Source: CAIWHR01 sp963811685 (GTDB taxonomy: Bacteria; Pseudomonadota; Gammaproteobacteria; Burkholderiales; Casimicrobiaceae). Taken from it: a stretch of DNA of 64,000 nt. Below are positions 27,710 through 35,829 of the stretch, piece after piece. The position numbers were made by a program, and so were the translations under genes. How positions within the stretch are numbered: the stretch's first letter is position 1; each line of letters opens with the position of its first letter. The stretch covers positions 70,841 to 134,840 of the forward strand of contig CAWESK010000023.1 in assembly GCA_963811685.1 (NCBI GenBank), in the 5' to 3' direction. Below the pieces are notes generated by a model, which was not told the DNA's origin, did not search any database, and worked only from the letters and a program-made list of their open reading frames with translations.

Positions 27710-28036
27710 CCCTCCGGACGGCACTGCCATCCGGTACGTCGAGCTGTCGGGCCCATCGGTCGCTCGGCGACGCGCCCGTCGGGCCTTGGCTCGTTATCAC
27801 TCGCCCGCCTCGCTCACTCCCTCCGGACGGCCGCCATCGGTACGCCGAGCTGTCGGGCGCCATCGGTCGCTCGGCGACGCGCCCGTCGGGCCTTGGCTCG
27901 TTATCACTCGCCCGCCTCGCTCACTCCCTCCGGACGGCAGCTGCCATCCGGTACGCCGAGCTGTCGGGCGCCATCGGTCGCTCGGCGACGCGCCCGTCGG
28001 GCCTTGGCTCGTTATCACTCGCCCGCCTCGCTCACT
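27710..28036. repeat. three tandem ~109-bp repeats between potA and potB
   Basis: Units at 27710-27818 (109 bp), 27819-27925 (107 bp) and 27926-28036 (111 bp). Each starts CCCTCCGGACGG and ends CCGCCTCGCTCACT. They are nearly identical apart from small indels after the first 12 bases. The last unit includes the potA stop codon. This array accounts for nearly all of the 27698-28031 gap; no gene was seen there. In potA orientation the units contain GAGTGATAACGAG and several short GC-rich inverted repeats, so they may form transcript structure within the operon. Confidence 0.9.
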
Positions 28037-29119
28037 CTTCGATGAAGTGGCCGGCGGCGACCGGCCAGCTCATCTCGACCGCGTCGCCCGAATCGAAGAA
28101 CTTGGTGCGGCCCGATTCGGAATTCGCGAGCAGCGCCTCGACCTGCTGTCCGCCGGCGGTGTCGACGCGATACACCGTCACGTCGCCCATGTAGAGGAGC
28201 TCGGCGACTTTGCCGCGGAAATGATTGTCCGGCGTGTCCGGCGGGGGCGGCGGCGGCGATCCGGATCTTCTCGGGGCGAAGCGCAACGGTCGCCGGGCTG
28301 CCTGGCGCCAGGGCCGACGCCGCCGCGACGCGCACCGGCCCCAATCCGGCGACGTCGACGGTGACCACGCCGCCCGGCGTTGGCGGCGACCGGGCCCGAC
28401 AGCAGGTTGCAATGGCCGATGAAATCGGCGACGAACCGCGAGCGCGGGAAACCGTAGATCCGCGACGGCTCGTCCAGCTGCTCGACGCGCCCGCGATTCA
28501 TCACCGCGATCCGGTGCGACAGCGCGAGCGCCTCGGTCTGGTCGTGCGTCACGTAGACGAAGGTGATGCCGACCTCCTTTTGCATATTGATGAGCTCGAT
28601 CTGCATCTCCTCGCGCAGTTTCGCGTCGAGGGCGGCGAGCGGCTCGTCCAGCAGCAGCACGGTCGGATGGGTGACGAGCGCGCGGGCGATCGCGACGCGC
28701 TGCTTCTGGCCGCCCGACAACTCGTGCGGATAGCGCTTGCCGAAGCCGACGAGGCGCACGTCCTCGAGCGCGGCCGCGACCTTGCCCGCGATCTCCCGCT
28801 CGGGCGTCTTCGCCATCTGCAGCGGAAACGCGACGTTCCCGTCGACCGTCATGTGCGGAAACAGCGCGTAGCTCTGGAACACCGTGCGGACGGGGCGCGC
28901 CTCGGGCGGCCGCTCGGCGAGATCGACGCCGTCTAGGAAGATGCTGCCGCCGTCCGGGAGGTCGAAGCCCGCGATCATCCGCAAGAGCGTGGTCTTGCCG
29001 CAGCCGGAGGGGCCGAGCAGCGTGAAGAACTCGCCCGCTTCGATCGCCAGGCTGACACCGTCGACCGCGGTGAAGTCGCCGAACCGGCGCGTCACGTTCT
29101 TGATTTCGAGGAGCGCCAT
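28032..29119 (-). CDS. potA: polyamine ABC transporter ATPase (two frame changes near 3' end)
   Basis: ATP-binding subunit of about 362 residues. Walker A is GPSGCGKTT, the signature is LSGGQKQRVAIARAL, Walker B is VLLLDEPLAALD, and the switch His is in VTHDQTEAL. The C-terminal TOBE domain is split by two +1 frame changes at about 28372 and 28240: after LLSGPVAAN the next frame gives VVTVDVAGLGPV and VALRPEKIRIAAA, and then the third gives DNHFRGKVAELLYMGDVTVY through FIEE and the stop. Both sites are in G/C runs. First gene of potABCD; divergent from the gene at 29253. Confidence 0.88.
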
Positions 29120-29252
29120 CGGGAGCCGAGCGGGCGAGGACGCCGGATTGTAGCCCAAAAGCCCTCCCGCTCGTCGCAGCGCAGACGGCGTGCGAAGCTC
29201 GGCCATCCGATGGAGTGCGCCGCTTGACGGCGGCGGCTACATTTTCCGTTCC

Positions 29253-29996
29253 ATGCAAGAAAAGGACTCCGCGCCGTCGCTGCTCGAATCGCTGCGACAA
29301 CGCTCGGCCGCCGTGCACGACGCGCGCGGATCTGCTCGACCTCACGCCCCCGACGCACGCGAGATCGACCGGCGGCTCCTCGTCGCGTTCCGCTGGCTCG
29401 ACGAGGCGCTCCGGCATCTCGAGGTGATTCGCCCGGTCGTCGCCCACCGCTTCGCGCTCGCCGGCATGCTCACCATTGCGACGCCGCGCTATGACCGCGG
29501 CTTCGTGTCCTGCCGCCGCACCTCGGTTCGCGGGTTCGAGCTCATCGAGCGCATCGAGATCCACTACCGGATGGCGAACGACGAAGCGGTGCGGATCGAG
29601 GTGCAGCCGGGCGCCGCTTTCGTGACGGAAGAGCGGCTGCGCTCGGCGCAGCTCGATTACCGCTACGCAATCGAGCAGGACGCAGCCCGCGGAAGCCGGC
29701 GCGGCGTCTTCATGGTGACGCCGGCCGTGATGGCGATGGTGCGCTTCGTCGTCGATTACGATCGCGGCCTCGTGGCGGCGACGCTGTGCAACGTCGACCG
29801 GTTCGAAGCGGTGACGCTGGCTTTCGCCGCCGACGATATCGGCGAGCCGGCGCTCGAGGACCTCGTGCGCCTGATGCTCGGCGAACCCAACGCCTTTCTG
29901 CGGCGCGCGCCTGTTGCCGGCATCGGGCTCGCGCCGGCTGCGCGCCCTCCGGCCGCTTCGCTTTCGCCGTCGCGCTATCGGGCCGGCGCCGACTGA
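29253..29996 (+). CDS. conserved hypothetical protein
   Basis: Protein of 247 residues from the ATG at 29253, no domain recognised. A predicted helix (DRRLLVAFRWLDEALRHLEVIRP) is followed by mixed strands and helices. The middle reads like a soluble alpha/beta protein with many Arg/Glu pairs. The C-terminus is Ala/Pro-rich and probably disordered. Residues about 25-38 (SARPHAPDA) look like shadow sequence; the +1 frame over the same bases reads ADLLDLTPPTHA, so two compensating frame changes are possible. It is convergent with ubiB, 14 bp apart. Confidence 0.6.
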   Translation: MQEKDSAPSLLESLRQRSAAVHDARGSARPHAPDAREIDRRLLVAFRWLDEALRHLEVIRPVVAHRFALAGMLTIATPRYDRGFVSCRRTSVRGFELIERIEIHYRMANDEAVRIEVQPGAAFVTEERLRSAQLDYRYAIEQDAARGSRRGVFMVTPAVMAMVRFVVDYDRGLVAATLCNVDRFEAVTLAFAADDIGEPALEDLVRLMLGEPNAFLRRAPVAGIGLAPAARPPAASLSPSRYRAGAD

Positions 29997-30010
29997 CGCA
30001 CCGCGCGGGG

Positions 30011-31540
30011 CTACAGGGGCCGCAGCACGAGCAGCACGACCGCCACGGCGAGCAGCAGCAGCACGACCACCAGCAGCCCGTTGCGCGTCCGCTGCGCCTG
30101 CGCGAGCTCGCGCAGCGCGTCGTCGGGTGCCGGAGGCCGCGCGAGCAGCCACTGGTGGAAAAGGCGCGGCAGCTCCGGCAGCGCCGCGACGATGTACGGC
30201 GCCTCCGAGATGAGTCGCCGGCGCAGCGAGGCGGGGCCGATCTGCTCCTCCATCCAGCGCTCGAGGAACGGCTTCGCGGTCGTCCACAAGTCGAGGGACG
30301 GATCGAGCTGCCGGCCGAGGCCCTCGACGTTGAGCAGCGTCTTTTGCAGCAGCACGAGCTGCGGCTGGATCTCGACGCTGAATCGCCGCGACGCGCGAAA
30401 GAGCTGCATCAGCACGCGCCCGAGCGAGATCTCCGACAGCGGCCGGTCGAACACCGGCTCCAGCACGACGCGGATCTCCGCCTCGAGCTCGTCGACGCGG
30501 GTGCCGGGGGGCACCCATCCCGACTCGAGGTGGGCGGTCGCCACGCGGTGGTAGTCGCGGCGGAAGAACGCGAGGAAGTTCTGCGCGAGATAGCTCTTGT
30601 CGCGCTCCGACAGCGTGCCCATGATGCCGAAGTCCATCGCGATGTACTTGCCGAAGTTGGCGCCGTCGGTCGCGACGAAGATGTTTCCGGGGTGCATGTC
30701 GGCATGGAAATAGCCGTCGCGGAACACCTGCGTGAAAAAAAGCTCGACGCCGGCGCGCGACAGGCGCTTCAGATCCACGCCCGCGGCGACGAGCCGCTCG
30801 ACGTGGCCGATCGGGATCCCCGCCATCCGCTCCATCACCATGACTTCGCTGTTGCTCCAGTCCCAGTGCACCGCGGGCACCAGCAACAGCGGCGAGTGGC
30901 GGAAATTGCGGCGGAGCTGCGAGCAGTTGGCCGCCTCGCGCGAAAGGTCGAGCTCATCGGCGAGCGTCTTTTCGAATTCGGCGACGACCGCGCGCGGCTT
31001 CAGGCGCTTGCCGTCGGACCACAGCTTCTCGACCAGCATCGCGCCGGTCTGAATAAGCGAGATGTCCTTGTCGATCACTTGTTTGATGTTCGGGCGCAGC
31101 ACCTTGACCGCGACCTCGGTGCCGTCGGGCAGCACGGCGAAATGCACTTGCGCCACCGACGCGCTCGCCACCGGCACGCGATCGAACGACTTGAACACCT
31201 CGTCGACGGGCTTGCCGTAGACCCGGGTCAGCATGGCGACGACCTCGTCCGACGAAAACGGCGGCACCCGGTCCTGCAATCGCGCGAGCTCGTCCGCGAT
31301 GTCGAGCGGGATCAAGTCGCGCCGCGTCGAGAGCATCTGGCCGAACTTGACGAAGATCGGCCCGAGATCCTCCAGCGCGAGCCGCAGCCGCACTCCGCGC
31401 GGCGCCGACGTGTCGCGCCAGAACGTGAGCGCGCGCGCCATCGGACGAATGGCGCGAAACCGCTCGTGGCCGGTCAGGAATTCGTCGAGGCCGTACTTCA
31501 GGACGACGAGAACGATGATGCCAAGACGCAGGAGGCGCAT
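30011..31540 (-). CDS. ubiB: ubiquinone biosynthesis kinase-like protein UbiB
   Basis: ABC1/ADCK/UbiB family protein of 509 residues. The N-terminal KxGQ motif is FVKFGQMLSTRRDLIP; the nucleotide-binding region has the Ala-rich loop VASASVAQVH with the invariant Lys in VAVKVLRP. The catalytic loop is FFHADMHPGNIFV-like (YFHADMHPGN) and the metal loop is AMDFGIMG. Two membrane segments close the protein (GLLVVVLLLLAVAVVLLVL), anchoring it at the inner membrane. It acts as an ATPase in assembly or lipid extraction for the Ubi complex. The start was placed at the ATG before RLLRLGIIVLVV rather than an upstream GTG. Confidence 0.95.
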   Translation of the reverse strand: MRLLRLGIIVLVVLKYGLDEFLTGHERFRAIRPMARALTFWRDTSAPRGVRLRLALEDLGPIFVKFGQMLSTRRDLIPLDIADELARLQDRVPPFSSDEVVAMLTRVYGKPVDEVFKSFDRVPVASASVAQVHFAVLPDGTEVAVKVLRPNIKQVIDKDISLIQTGAMLVEKLWSDGKRLKPRAVVAEFEKTLADELDLSREAANCSQLRRNFRHSPLLLVPAVHWDWSNSEVMVMERMAGIPIGHVERLVAAGVDLKRLSRAGVELFFTQVFRDGYFHADMHPGNIFVATDGANFGKYIAMDFGIMGTLSERDKSYLAQNFLAFFRRDYHRVATAHLESGWVPPGTRVDELEAEIRVVLEPVFDRPLSEISLGRVLMQLFRASRRFSVEIQPQLVLLQKTLLNVEGLGRQLDPSLDLWTTAKPFLERWMEEQIGPASLRRRLISEAPYIVAALPELPRLFHQWLLARPPAPDDALRELAQAQRTRNGLLVVVLLLLAVAVVLLVLRPL

Positions 31541-31660
31541 GCTCCGGATTGTAAGGGATCGTCCCCGCGCGTCCTTGCGCGCCGCTCCTGCGCGTTCGCC
31601 GCCGGTCGGCGTTGTGTAAGTTGGCACGGCGCGGCGCGACTCGCCTGGCGGAGCCCCGAC

Positions 31661-31837
31661 ATGTCCCCGTTCCTATCCCGATTGCTGGCGAGCGCCGCGG
31701 TTCTGGCCGTCGCCGCCTGCAGCACGCCGCTCCGCCCGGACCCTCCTGAACGTGCTCCTGACGCGGAGCCTGCCATGGGAAATGACGACGCCGCCGCGTT
31801 GATCAGGACGCAGCGGGGATTGTCCGCCACAGGTTGA
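31661..31837 (+). CDS. possible 58-residue lipoprotein
   Basis: Short frame with a convincing lipoprotein signal (MSPFLSRLLASAAVLAVAAC, Cys20) followed by a Pro/Asp/Glu-rich tail of about 38 residues. Nothing else is recognisable. Its last 35 bases overlap the 3' end of the minus-strand gene at 31803. A small outer-membrane lipoprotein is plausible, but the length and overlap leave chance possible. Confidence 0.4.
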   Translation: MSPFLSRLLASAAVLAVAACSTPLRPDPPERAPDAEPAMGNDDAAALIRTQRGLSATG

Positions 31838-32174
31838 CCGCGAACAGCACGATGCCGATCAACGTCACGGTCGCGACGAGGCCGACGGCCGGTCCGAGCG
31901 CGGGATTGCCGGAGAGCATCGCGAATAACAGCGCCATGAAGACGGGCAGCGTCAGATTGTGGATCCAGAAGTGCCACGTCGCGAGCTTCGTCTGGCCCGC
32001 TGCGGGATACGCAGAGTAGATGAGGCCGAACAGCGCCATCGACACCCAGCCCAGCAGGTTGAGGTGGGCATGGACCGGCACTTGCGTGAAGCTCTCCGTG
32101 ATGCCCATGTAGAGGCCGAGCGCGATGGCAACGACGAAGTAGACGACGGCAATGCGCAGGAAACGAGTGCTCAT
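31803..32174 (-). CDS. small cytochrome-oxidase-subunit-I-like membrane protein
   Basis: Protein of 123 residues with four membrane segments. The block VPVHAHLNLLGWVSMALFGLIYSAYP resembles the helix of cbb3-type oxidase/NorB subunit I that carries haem-ligating His, and WHFWIHNLTLPVFM adds further His residues. It is much too short to be an oxidase and lacks the rest of the subunit. Comparable stand-alone proteins occur in proteobacteria, usually annotated as cytochrome-c-oxidase-like. A haem-binding or assembly role is possible. The gene is divergent from the haemolysin III-type gene, 143 bp away. Confidence 0.7.
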   Translation of the reverse strand: MSTRFLRIAVVYFVVAIALGLYMGITESFTQVPVHAHLNLLGWVSMALFGLIYSAYPAAGQTKLATWHFWIHNLTLPVFMALLFAMLSGNPALGPAVGLVATVTLIGIVLFAVNLWRTIPAAS

Positions 32175-32317
32175 AGGATTCTCCCCAAATCGAATGGATT
32201 CCTCGCCGACGGCGGTGGCCGGGAACGCGGCAGGCGGAACTATAGCGCGGCGGACGCCGTCGATAGCTTGTCAGCAACCGCTCGACCTGCTGGCACGACC
32301 CATGCTAAGAAGGAGGC

Positions 32318-32971
32318 ATGAAGCTTCACGACGAACGCCACCAGACCCGCGGCGAGGAAGTCGCCAACAGCGTGAGCCACGGCATGGCGCTGCTCGCGGC
32401 GGTGGCGGCGGTTCCCGTTCTCGTCGTCACGTCCGCACGCCACGGCACGACGATCAACATCGTGGGATCCTGCGTGTTCGCCGCGACGATGCTGATGGTC
32501 TATGCCGCCTCGGCGCTCTACCACGCGATCCCGCATGGAGCGCCGAAGCGTTTCTTCCGCAAGCTCGACCAGGGGGCGATTTTCCTCTTCATCGCCGGCA
32601 GCTACACGCCGTTCCTGCTGGGGCCGCTCGAGGGCCCGTGGGGCTGGACGCTGTTCGGGCTCGTCTGGGGGCTGGCCGCGGTCGGCGTCACGCTGAAGGC
32701 GCTCGACCGTATGGCGCACCCGTTCCTGTCGACGGGACTCTATCTGGGAATGGGCTGGCTCGTCGTGATCGCGGCCGAGCCGCTCTTCACGAGCGTCGCG
32801 ACCCCGGGACTGATCCTGCTCGCCGCGGGGGGCTTAGCGTATACGGTCGGCGTCGTGTTCTTCGCGCTCGATTCGCGGTTGCGTTACGCCCACTTCGTCT
32901 GGCATCTCTTCGTCGTCGCCGGCACCGCGTGCCACTTCTTCGCGGTGCTCGATTACACCTACACCGTCTGA
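32318..32971 (+). CDS. haemolysin III / PAQR family membrane protein
   Basis: Protein of 217 residues with seven membrane segments. It has the family metal-site residues: EEVANSVSHG near the N-terminus (Glu, Ser, His), YAASALYHAIPH with the conserved His-rich end of helix 2, KLDQGAIFLFIAGSYTPF, and the C-terminal HFVWHLFVVAGTACHFFAV with the two His ligands. Members of this family (YqfA in E. coli) are zinc-dependent lipid hydrolase-like or receptor-like; the biological role in bacteria is uncertain. Its 3' end overlaps ubiJ by 13 bp on the opposite strand. Confidence 0.9.
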   Translation: MKLHDERHQTRGEEVANSVSHGMALLAAVAAVPVLVVTSARHGTTINIVGSCVFAATMLMVYAASALYHAIPHGAPKRFFRKLDQGAIFLFIAGSYTPFLLGPLEGPWGWTLFGLVWGLAAVGVTLKALDRMAHPFLSTGLYLGMGWLVVIAAEPLFTSVATPGLILLAAGGLAYTVGVVFFALDSRLRYAHFVWHLFVVAGTACHFFAVLDYTYTV

Positions 32972-33615
32972 GGCGGGCGCCCCTTCTTCTTCCCGAATTT
33001 CGCCGCAACGACCGAGTCGGGCGCCTGGCTCGCGAGCGCATCGATGCGCGCCGCGAGCGCGTCGACGCGTGAGGCAATCTCGCCGACCTGCTGCGCGAAC
33101 GCGCGGCCTTCGTCGCCCGTGGCAAGCATTCCCGACCGCTCGCGCGCGTAACCCGCGACGCTGTCGCCGACGCGTTCCCCCGCGTATTCGGGAAACGCAA
33201 GCAGACGGCGCCCGAGATCGGCGACGCGCTGGCCGGCGATGGGGCCCAGCACGCTCGCGAACGCCTGTTCGACGAGCCACGGCATCGTCGGAGCGAGATC
33301 CTTCAGCGTCGACGCCAGCGCCGGGTCGCCCTCGGCTTTGACATAGCGATCCCAGCGTGTGGGATCCGCCAGGAACGCGGGGACGTCGAGGGGGGAAAGC
33401 CGCAGCGTGAGGTCCGGCGTGCAGGCCGACGGCAGCGCCGAGGCTACCTTGCCGCTTTCGTCGATCGCGAACGCGCTGGCAGCAGGGCCCGAGGCGATCA
33501 CGAACGTCCGGCCCGCGTGCGCGGCGAGCCGCTGCCGCGCCCAGGCTTCGCGGTCCAGCACGCGGTTCGCGATTGCTCCGGGGATCGTTGCGGGATCGAG
33601 GGTGGGCGGCATCAT
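32959..33615 (-). CDS. ubiJ: ubiquinone accessory factor UbiJ (SCP2 domain)
   Basis: Protein of 218 residues. The first ~120 form an SCP2 sterol-carrier-like domain (FVIASGPAASAFAIDESG, LTLRLSPLDVPAFLADP, VKAEGDPALASTLKDLA). The rest is helical and ends in a basic tail (KFGKKKGRPPQ). UbiJ, with UbiK, helps to present the quinone precursor to the hydroxylases and methyltransferases. Two successive ATGs (33615, 33612) begin the gene. It follows the Tim44-like gene by 10 bp in the usual betaproteobacterial order ubiE / Tim44-like / ubiJ. Confidence 0.85.
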   Translation of the reverse strand: MMPPTLDPATIPGAIANRVLDREAWARQRLAAHAGRTFVIASGPAASAFAIDESGKVASALPSACTPDLTLRLSPLDVPAFLADPTRWDRYVKAEGDPALASTLKDLAPTMPWLVEQAFASVLGPIAGQRVADLGRRLLAFPEYAGERVGDSVAGYARERSGMLATGDEGRAFAQQVGEIASRVDALAARIDALASQAPDSVVAAKFGKKKGRPPQTV

Positions 33616-33625
33616 GCGCTCCCGG

Positions 33626-34511
33626 TCAGGCGGTCTGGCGGATTCCGGCGAGAAGCCATCCGGTCGAGCCGTCGACCGGCTTCGACAGGTTCCAGATCTC
33701 GTCGAGCGGCGTCGGCGGCCCGCCGTCTTCGCGCACGGTGCCGGTAAAGCGAACCGAGGCCCAGTGCTCCGCGGCATCGGTCGTCACATCGAGCATTTCT
33801 GCGTCGAGCGCAACGATTTCGGTCCTCGGTCTGGTGCGGGCCGCGTTCGTCGAGGTCGTGCAGGATTTCGGCCACCATCGCAGGCGTCATGACATCGGCG
33901 AGGGCCTTGCGGTCCCCGGCGTCCCACGCTGCCTGCAGACGCCGGAACTGGAGCTTCGCTTCGCGCAGGAACCCGGTGGCGTCGAAGTCGGCGGGCAAGG
34001 TGCCGGCGAAGGGCGTCGACGGCGCCGCCGGTTGCGCCGGCAACAAGACGGGTTCGACGCGTGCCGGCGCGGTCGCCGGCCCATACCCCGCCGGCGCGCG
34101 CGCGTAGGGGATCGCGGCGGACGGCGCGCGTCGCGCCGTCAGCATCCTGAAGACGAGCACGCCGCCAATGGCGAGGAGCCCCAGAAGCAGCACGCTGCCG
34201 AAGCCTTCGGGCAAACCGAAATGCGAGAGCAGCGCCGCGAGACCCAGTCCGGCGGCAATGCCCGCGATCGGTCCCAGCCAGCGCGAGCCGCCGCCCGCGG
34301 TGGGGTTGGCGGGTGCGGCACCGGCAACCCCCGGCTGCGCAGGCATGACCGGATTTGCCGCAGGACCGGAGGACGAAGCCGGCGGCGCGATGCTCTGGCG
34401 CTGGGCGCCGAGACTCCTGCCCCCGCCGAGACGCTTGGCGTCGGCGTCGCCGATCGCGGCCAGCGTGGTGAGCACGACGGCGACGACAGTCAGTACGAGG
34501 GTGCGGGTCAT
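33626..34511 (-). CDS. Tim44-like domain protein (one frame change)
   Basis: Membrane-attached protein of about 294 residues. An N-terminal signal or anchor (LVLTVVAVVLTTLAAIGDADA) is followed by a Pro/Ala-rich linker, two membrane segments (PIAGIAAGLGLAALLSHF, VLLLGLLAIGGVLVFRML) and the Tim44-like domain (FLREAKLQFRRLQAAWDAGD, MTPAMVAEILHDLDERG). At about 33824 the frame changes by +1; the C-terminus continues EIVALDAEMLDVTTDAAEHW and WNLSKPVDGSTGWLLAG to a stop at 33626. The function of bacterial Tim44-like proteins is not established; the position next to ubiE/ubiJ is conserved. Confidence 0.85.
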
Positions 34512-34568
34512 GCTCGACACTCCGGCGGCTTGCGTGAAAAAACGGCGATCATCGGCGCCGACGATGCT

Positions 34569-35309
34569 TCAGTGCACATACCCGAGGTGAAGCGCGACGA
34601 CGCCGGCCGCGAGATTGTGGACGACGACGCGGTCGAACCCGGCCGCGTCCATCATCGCCTTCAGCGTCTCCTGATCGGGATGCATCCGGATCGACTCGGC
34701 GAGATACCGGTAGCTCGCGTCGTCGCCGGCGACGAGCTTTCCGATCCGGGGGATCACGTTGAAGCTGTACCAGTCGTAGGCGGGCGCCAATGGCTTCCAG
34801 ACGCGCGAGAACTCGAGCACGGCGGCCACGCCGCCAGGCCGGAGCACGCGACGCATCTCGGCCAGGGCCGTCTCCTTGCGCGTCACGTTGCGCAAGCCGA
34901 ACGCGATGCTGACGCAGTCGAATCGGCCGTCGGCGAACGGCAGGCGCTCCGCATCGCACTGGACGGTCGGGACGAGCTCGCCCGCATTCAGCAATTTGTC
35001 GCGTCCCTCGGCCAGCATCGCGCCGTTGACGTCGGTCAGCACGACTTCGCCGGTGGGCCCGACCTTGCGCGCGAAAAGGCGCGCGAGATCGCCGGTGCCG
35101 CCTGCGAGGTCGAGCACGCGCATGCCCGCGCGCACGCCGGTCGCGTCGACCGCGAAGCGCTTCCAGAGACGGTGGAGGCCCGCCGACATGAGGTCGTTCA
35201 TGAGGTCGTAGCGACTCGCCACCGAGTCGAACACGCCGCGCACGCGCCGCGCCTTCTCCTCGGGGGCGACCTCGTCGAAGCCGAAGTGCGTCTTGTCGGT
35301 CATGGTCAT
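34569..35309 (-). CDS. ubiE: ubiquinone/menaquinone C-methyltransferase
   Basis: SAM-dependent methyltransferase of 246 residues that methylates 2-polyprenyl-6-methoxy-1,4-benzoquinol (and demethylmenaquinol where present). Motif I is VLDLAGGTGDLA; UbiE-specific blocks are FDSVASRYDLMNDLMSAGLHRLWKR, SIAFGLRNVTRKETALAEM and YLAESIRMHPDQETL. The start at 35309 overlaps the DUF971 stop by 4 bp; a second ATG at 35303 is possible. Confidence 0.96.
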   Translation of the reverse strand: MTMTDKTHFGFDEVAPEEKARRVRGVFDSVASRYDLMNDLMSAGLHRLWKRFAVDATGVRAGMRVLDLAGGTGDLARLFARKVGPTGEVVLTDVNGAMLAEGRDKLLNAGELVPTVQCDAERLPFADGRFDCVSIAFGLRNVTRKETALAEMRRVLRPGGVAAVLEFSRVWKPLAPAYDWYSFNVIPRIGKLVAGDDASYRYLAESIRMHPDQETLKAMMDAAGFDRVVVHNLAAGVVALHLGYVH

Positions 35310-35713
35310 CGCCTCGCGAAGGCGTTCCGCGTAGCGGCCTTCGCGTCGCGGCTCGCGCCGGCGGCAGCCATGCGGTCGAGATAGCGCTGCCACAGCTCGT
35401 CCTGACGCGTGCCGAGATCGTAGAGGTAGTCCCACGAGTAGATGCCGGTGTCGTGGCCGTCGGAGAACGTCGGCCGGATCGCATAGCGGCCGACGGGCTC
35501 GACTTCCTTGATCGCGATGTCGCGCTTGCCGACCTGCAGCACTTCCTGGCCCGGGCCGTGGCCGCGCACCTCGGCCGAAGGCGAATAGACGCGCAGGTAT
35601 TCGTAGGGCAGGCGGAAGGTCCGGCTGTCGTTGAATGCGACCTCGAGCACGCGCGAGCCCTGGTGCAGCTTGATCTCGGTGGGAATCGGAGTCGTGGCGT
35701 CGAGACCGGACAT
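35306..35713 (-). CDS. DUF971 (GBBH-like N-terminal domain) protein
   Basis: Protein of 135 residues. It has the conserved core VLEVAFNDSRTFRLPYEYLRVYSPSAEVRGHG and the C-terminal DGHDTGIYSWDYLYDLG, the signature of the gamma-butyrobetaine-hydroxylase-like N-terminal domain. These proteins are frequently next to ubiE in betaproteobacteria; a role in iron-sulfur or quinone metabolism has been suggested for relatives, but no reaction is established. The ATG at 35713 gives the usual N-terminus; an upstream in-frame ATG adds nine unlikely residues. Confidence 0.85.
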   Translation of the reverse strand: MSGLDATTPIPTEIKLHQGSRVLEVAFNDSRTFRLPYEYLRVYSPSAEVRGHGPGQEVLQVGKRDIAIKEVEPVGRYAIRPTFSDGHDTGIYSWDYLYDLGTRQDELWQRYLDRMAAAGASRDAKAATRNAFARR

Positions 35714-35829
35714 CGTGGCGTTGCCGTGGCGGACTGGCACCCGCTAGGCTAGCACAACGCGGATTCGGGGACGGCGCAGAAACCAGAGCCGCGCAAGATT
35801 CGGCGCGCGGCCCTCGGTCGAGACCGGTT

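Noticed and set aside
27710..28036. CRISPR array
   Set aside because: Repeats are ~109 bp, directly adjacent and without unique spacers.
27666..28364. Plus-strand open frame of 232 codons across the pot repeats
   Set aside because: Coding potential comes only from reading the tandem repeats; no start site or domain.
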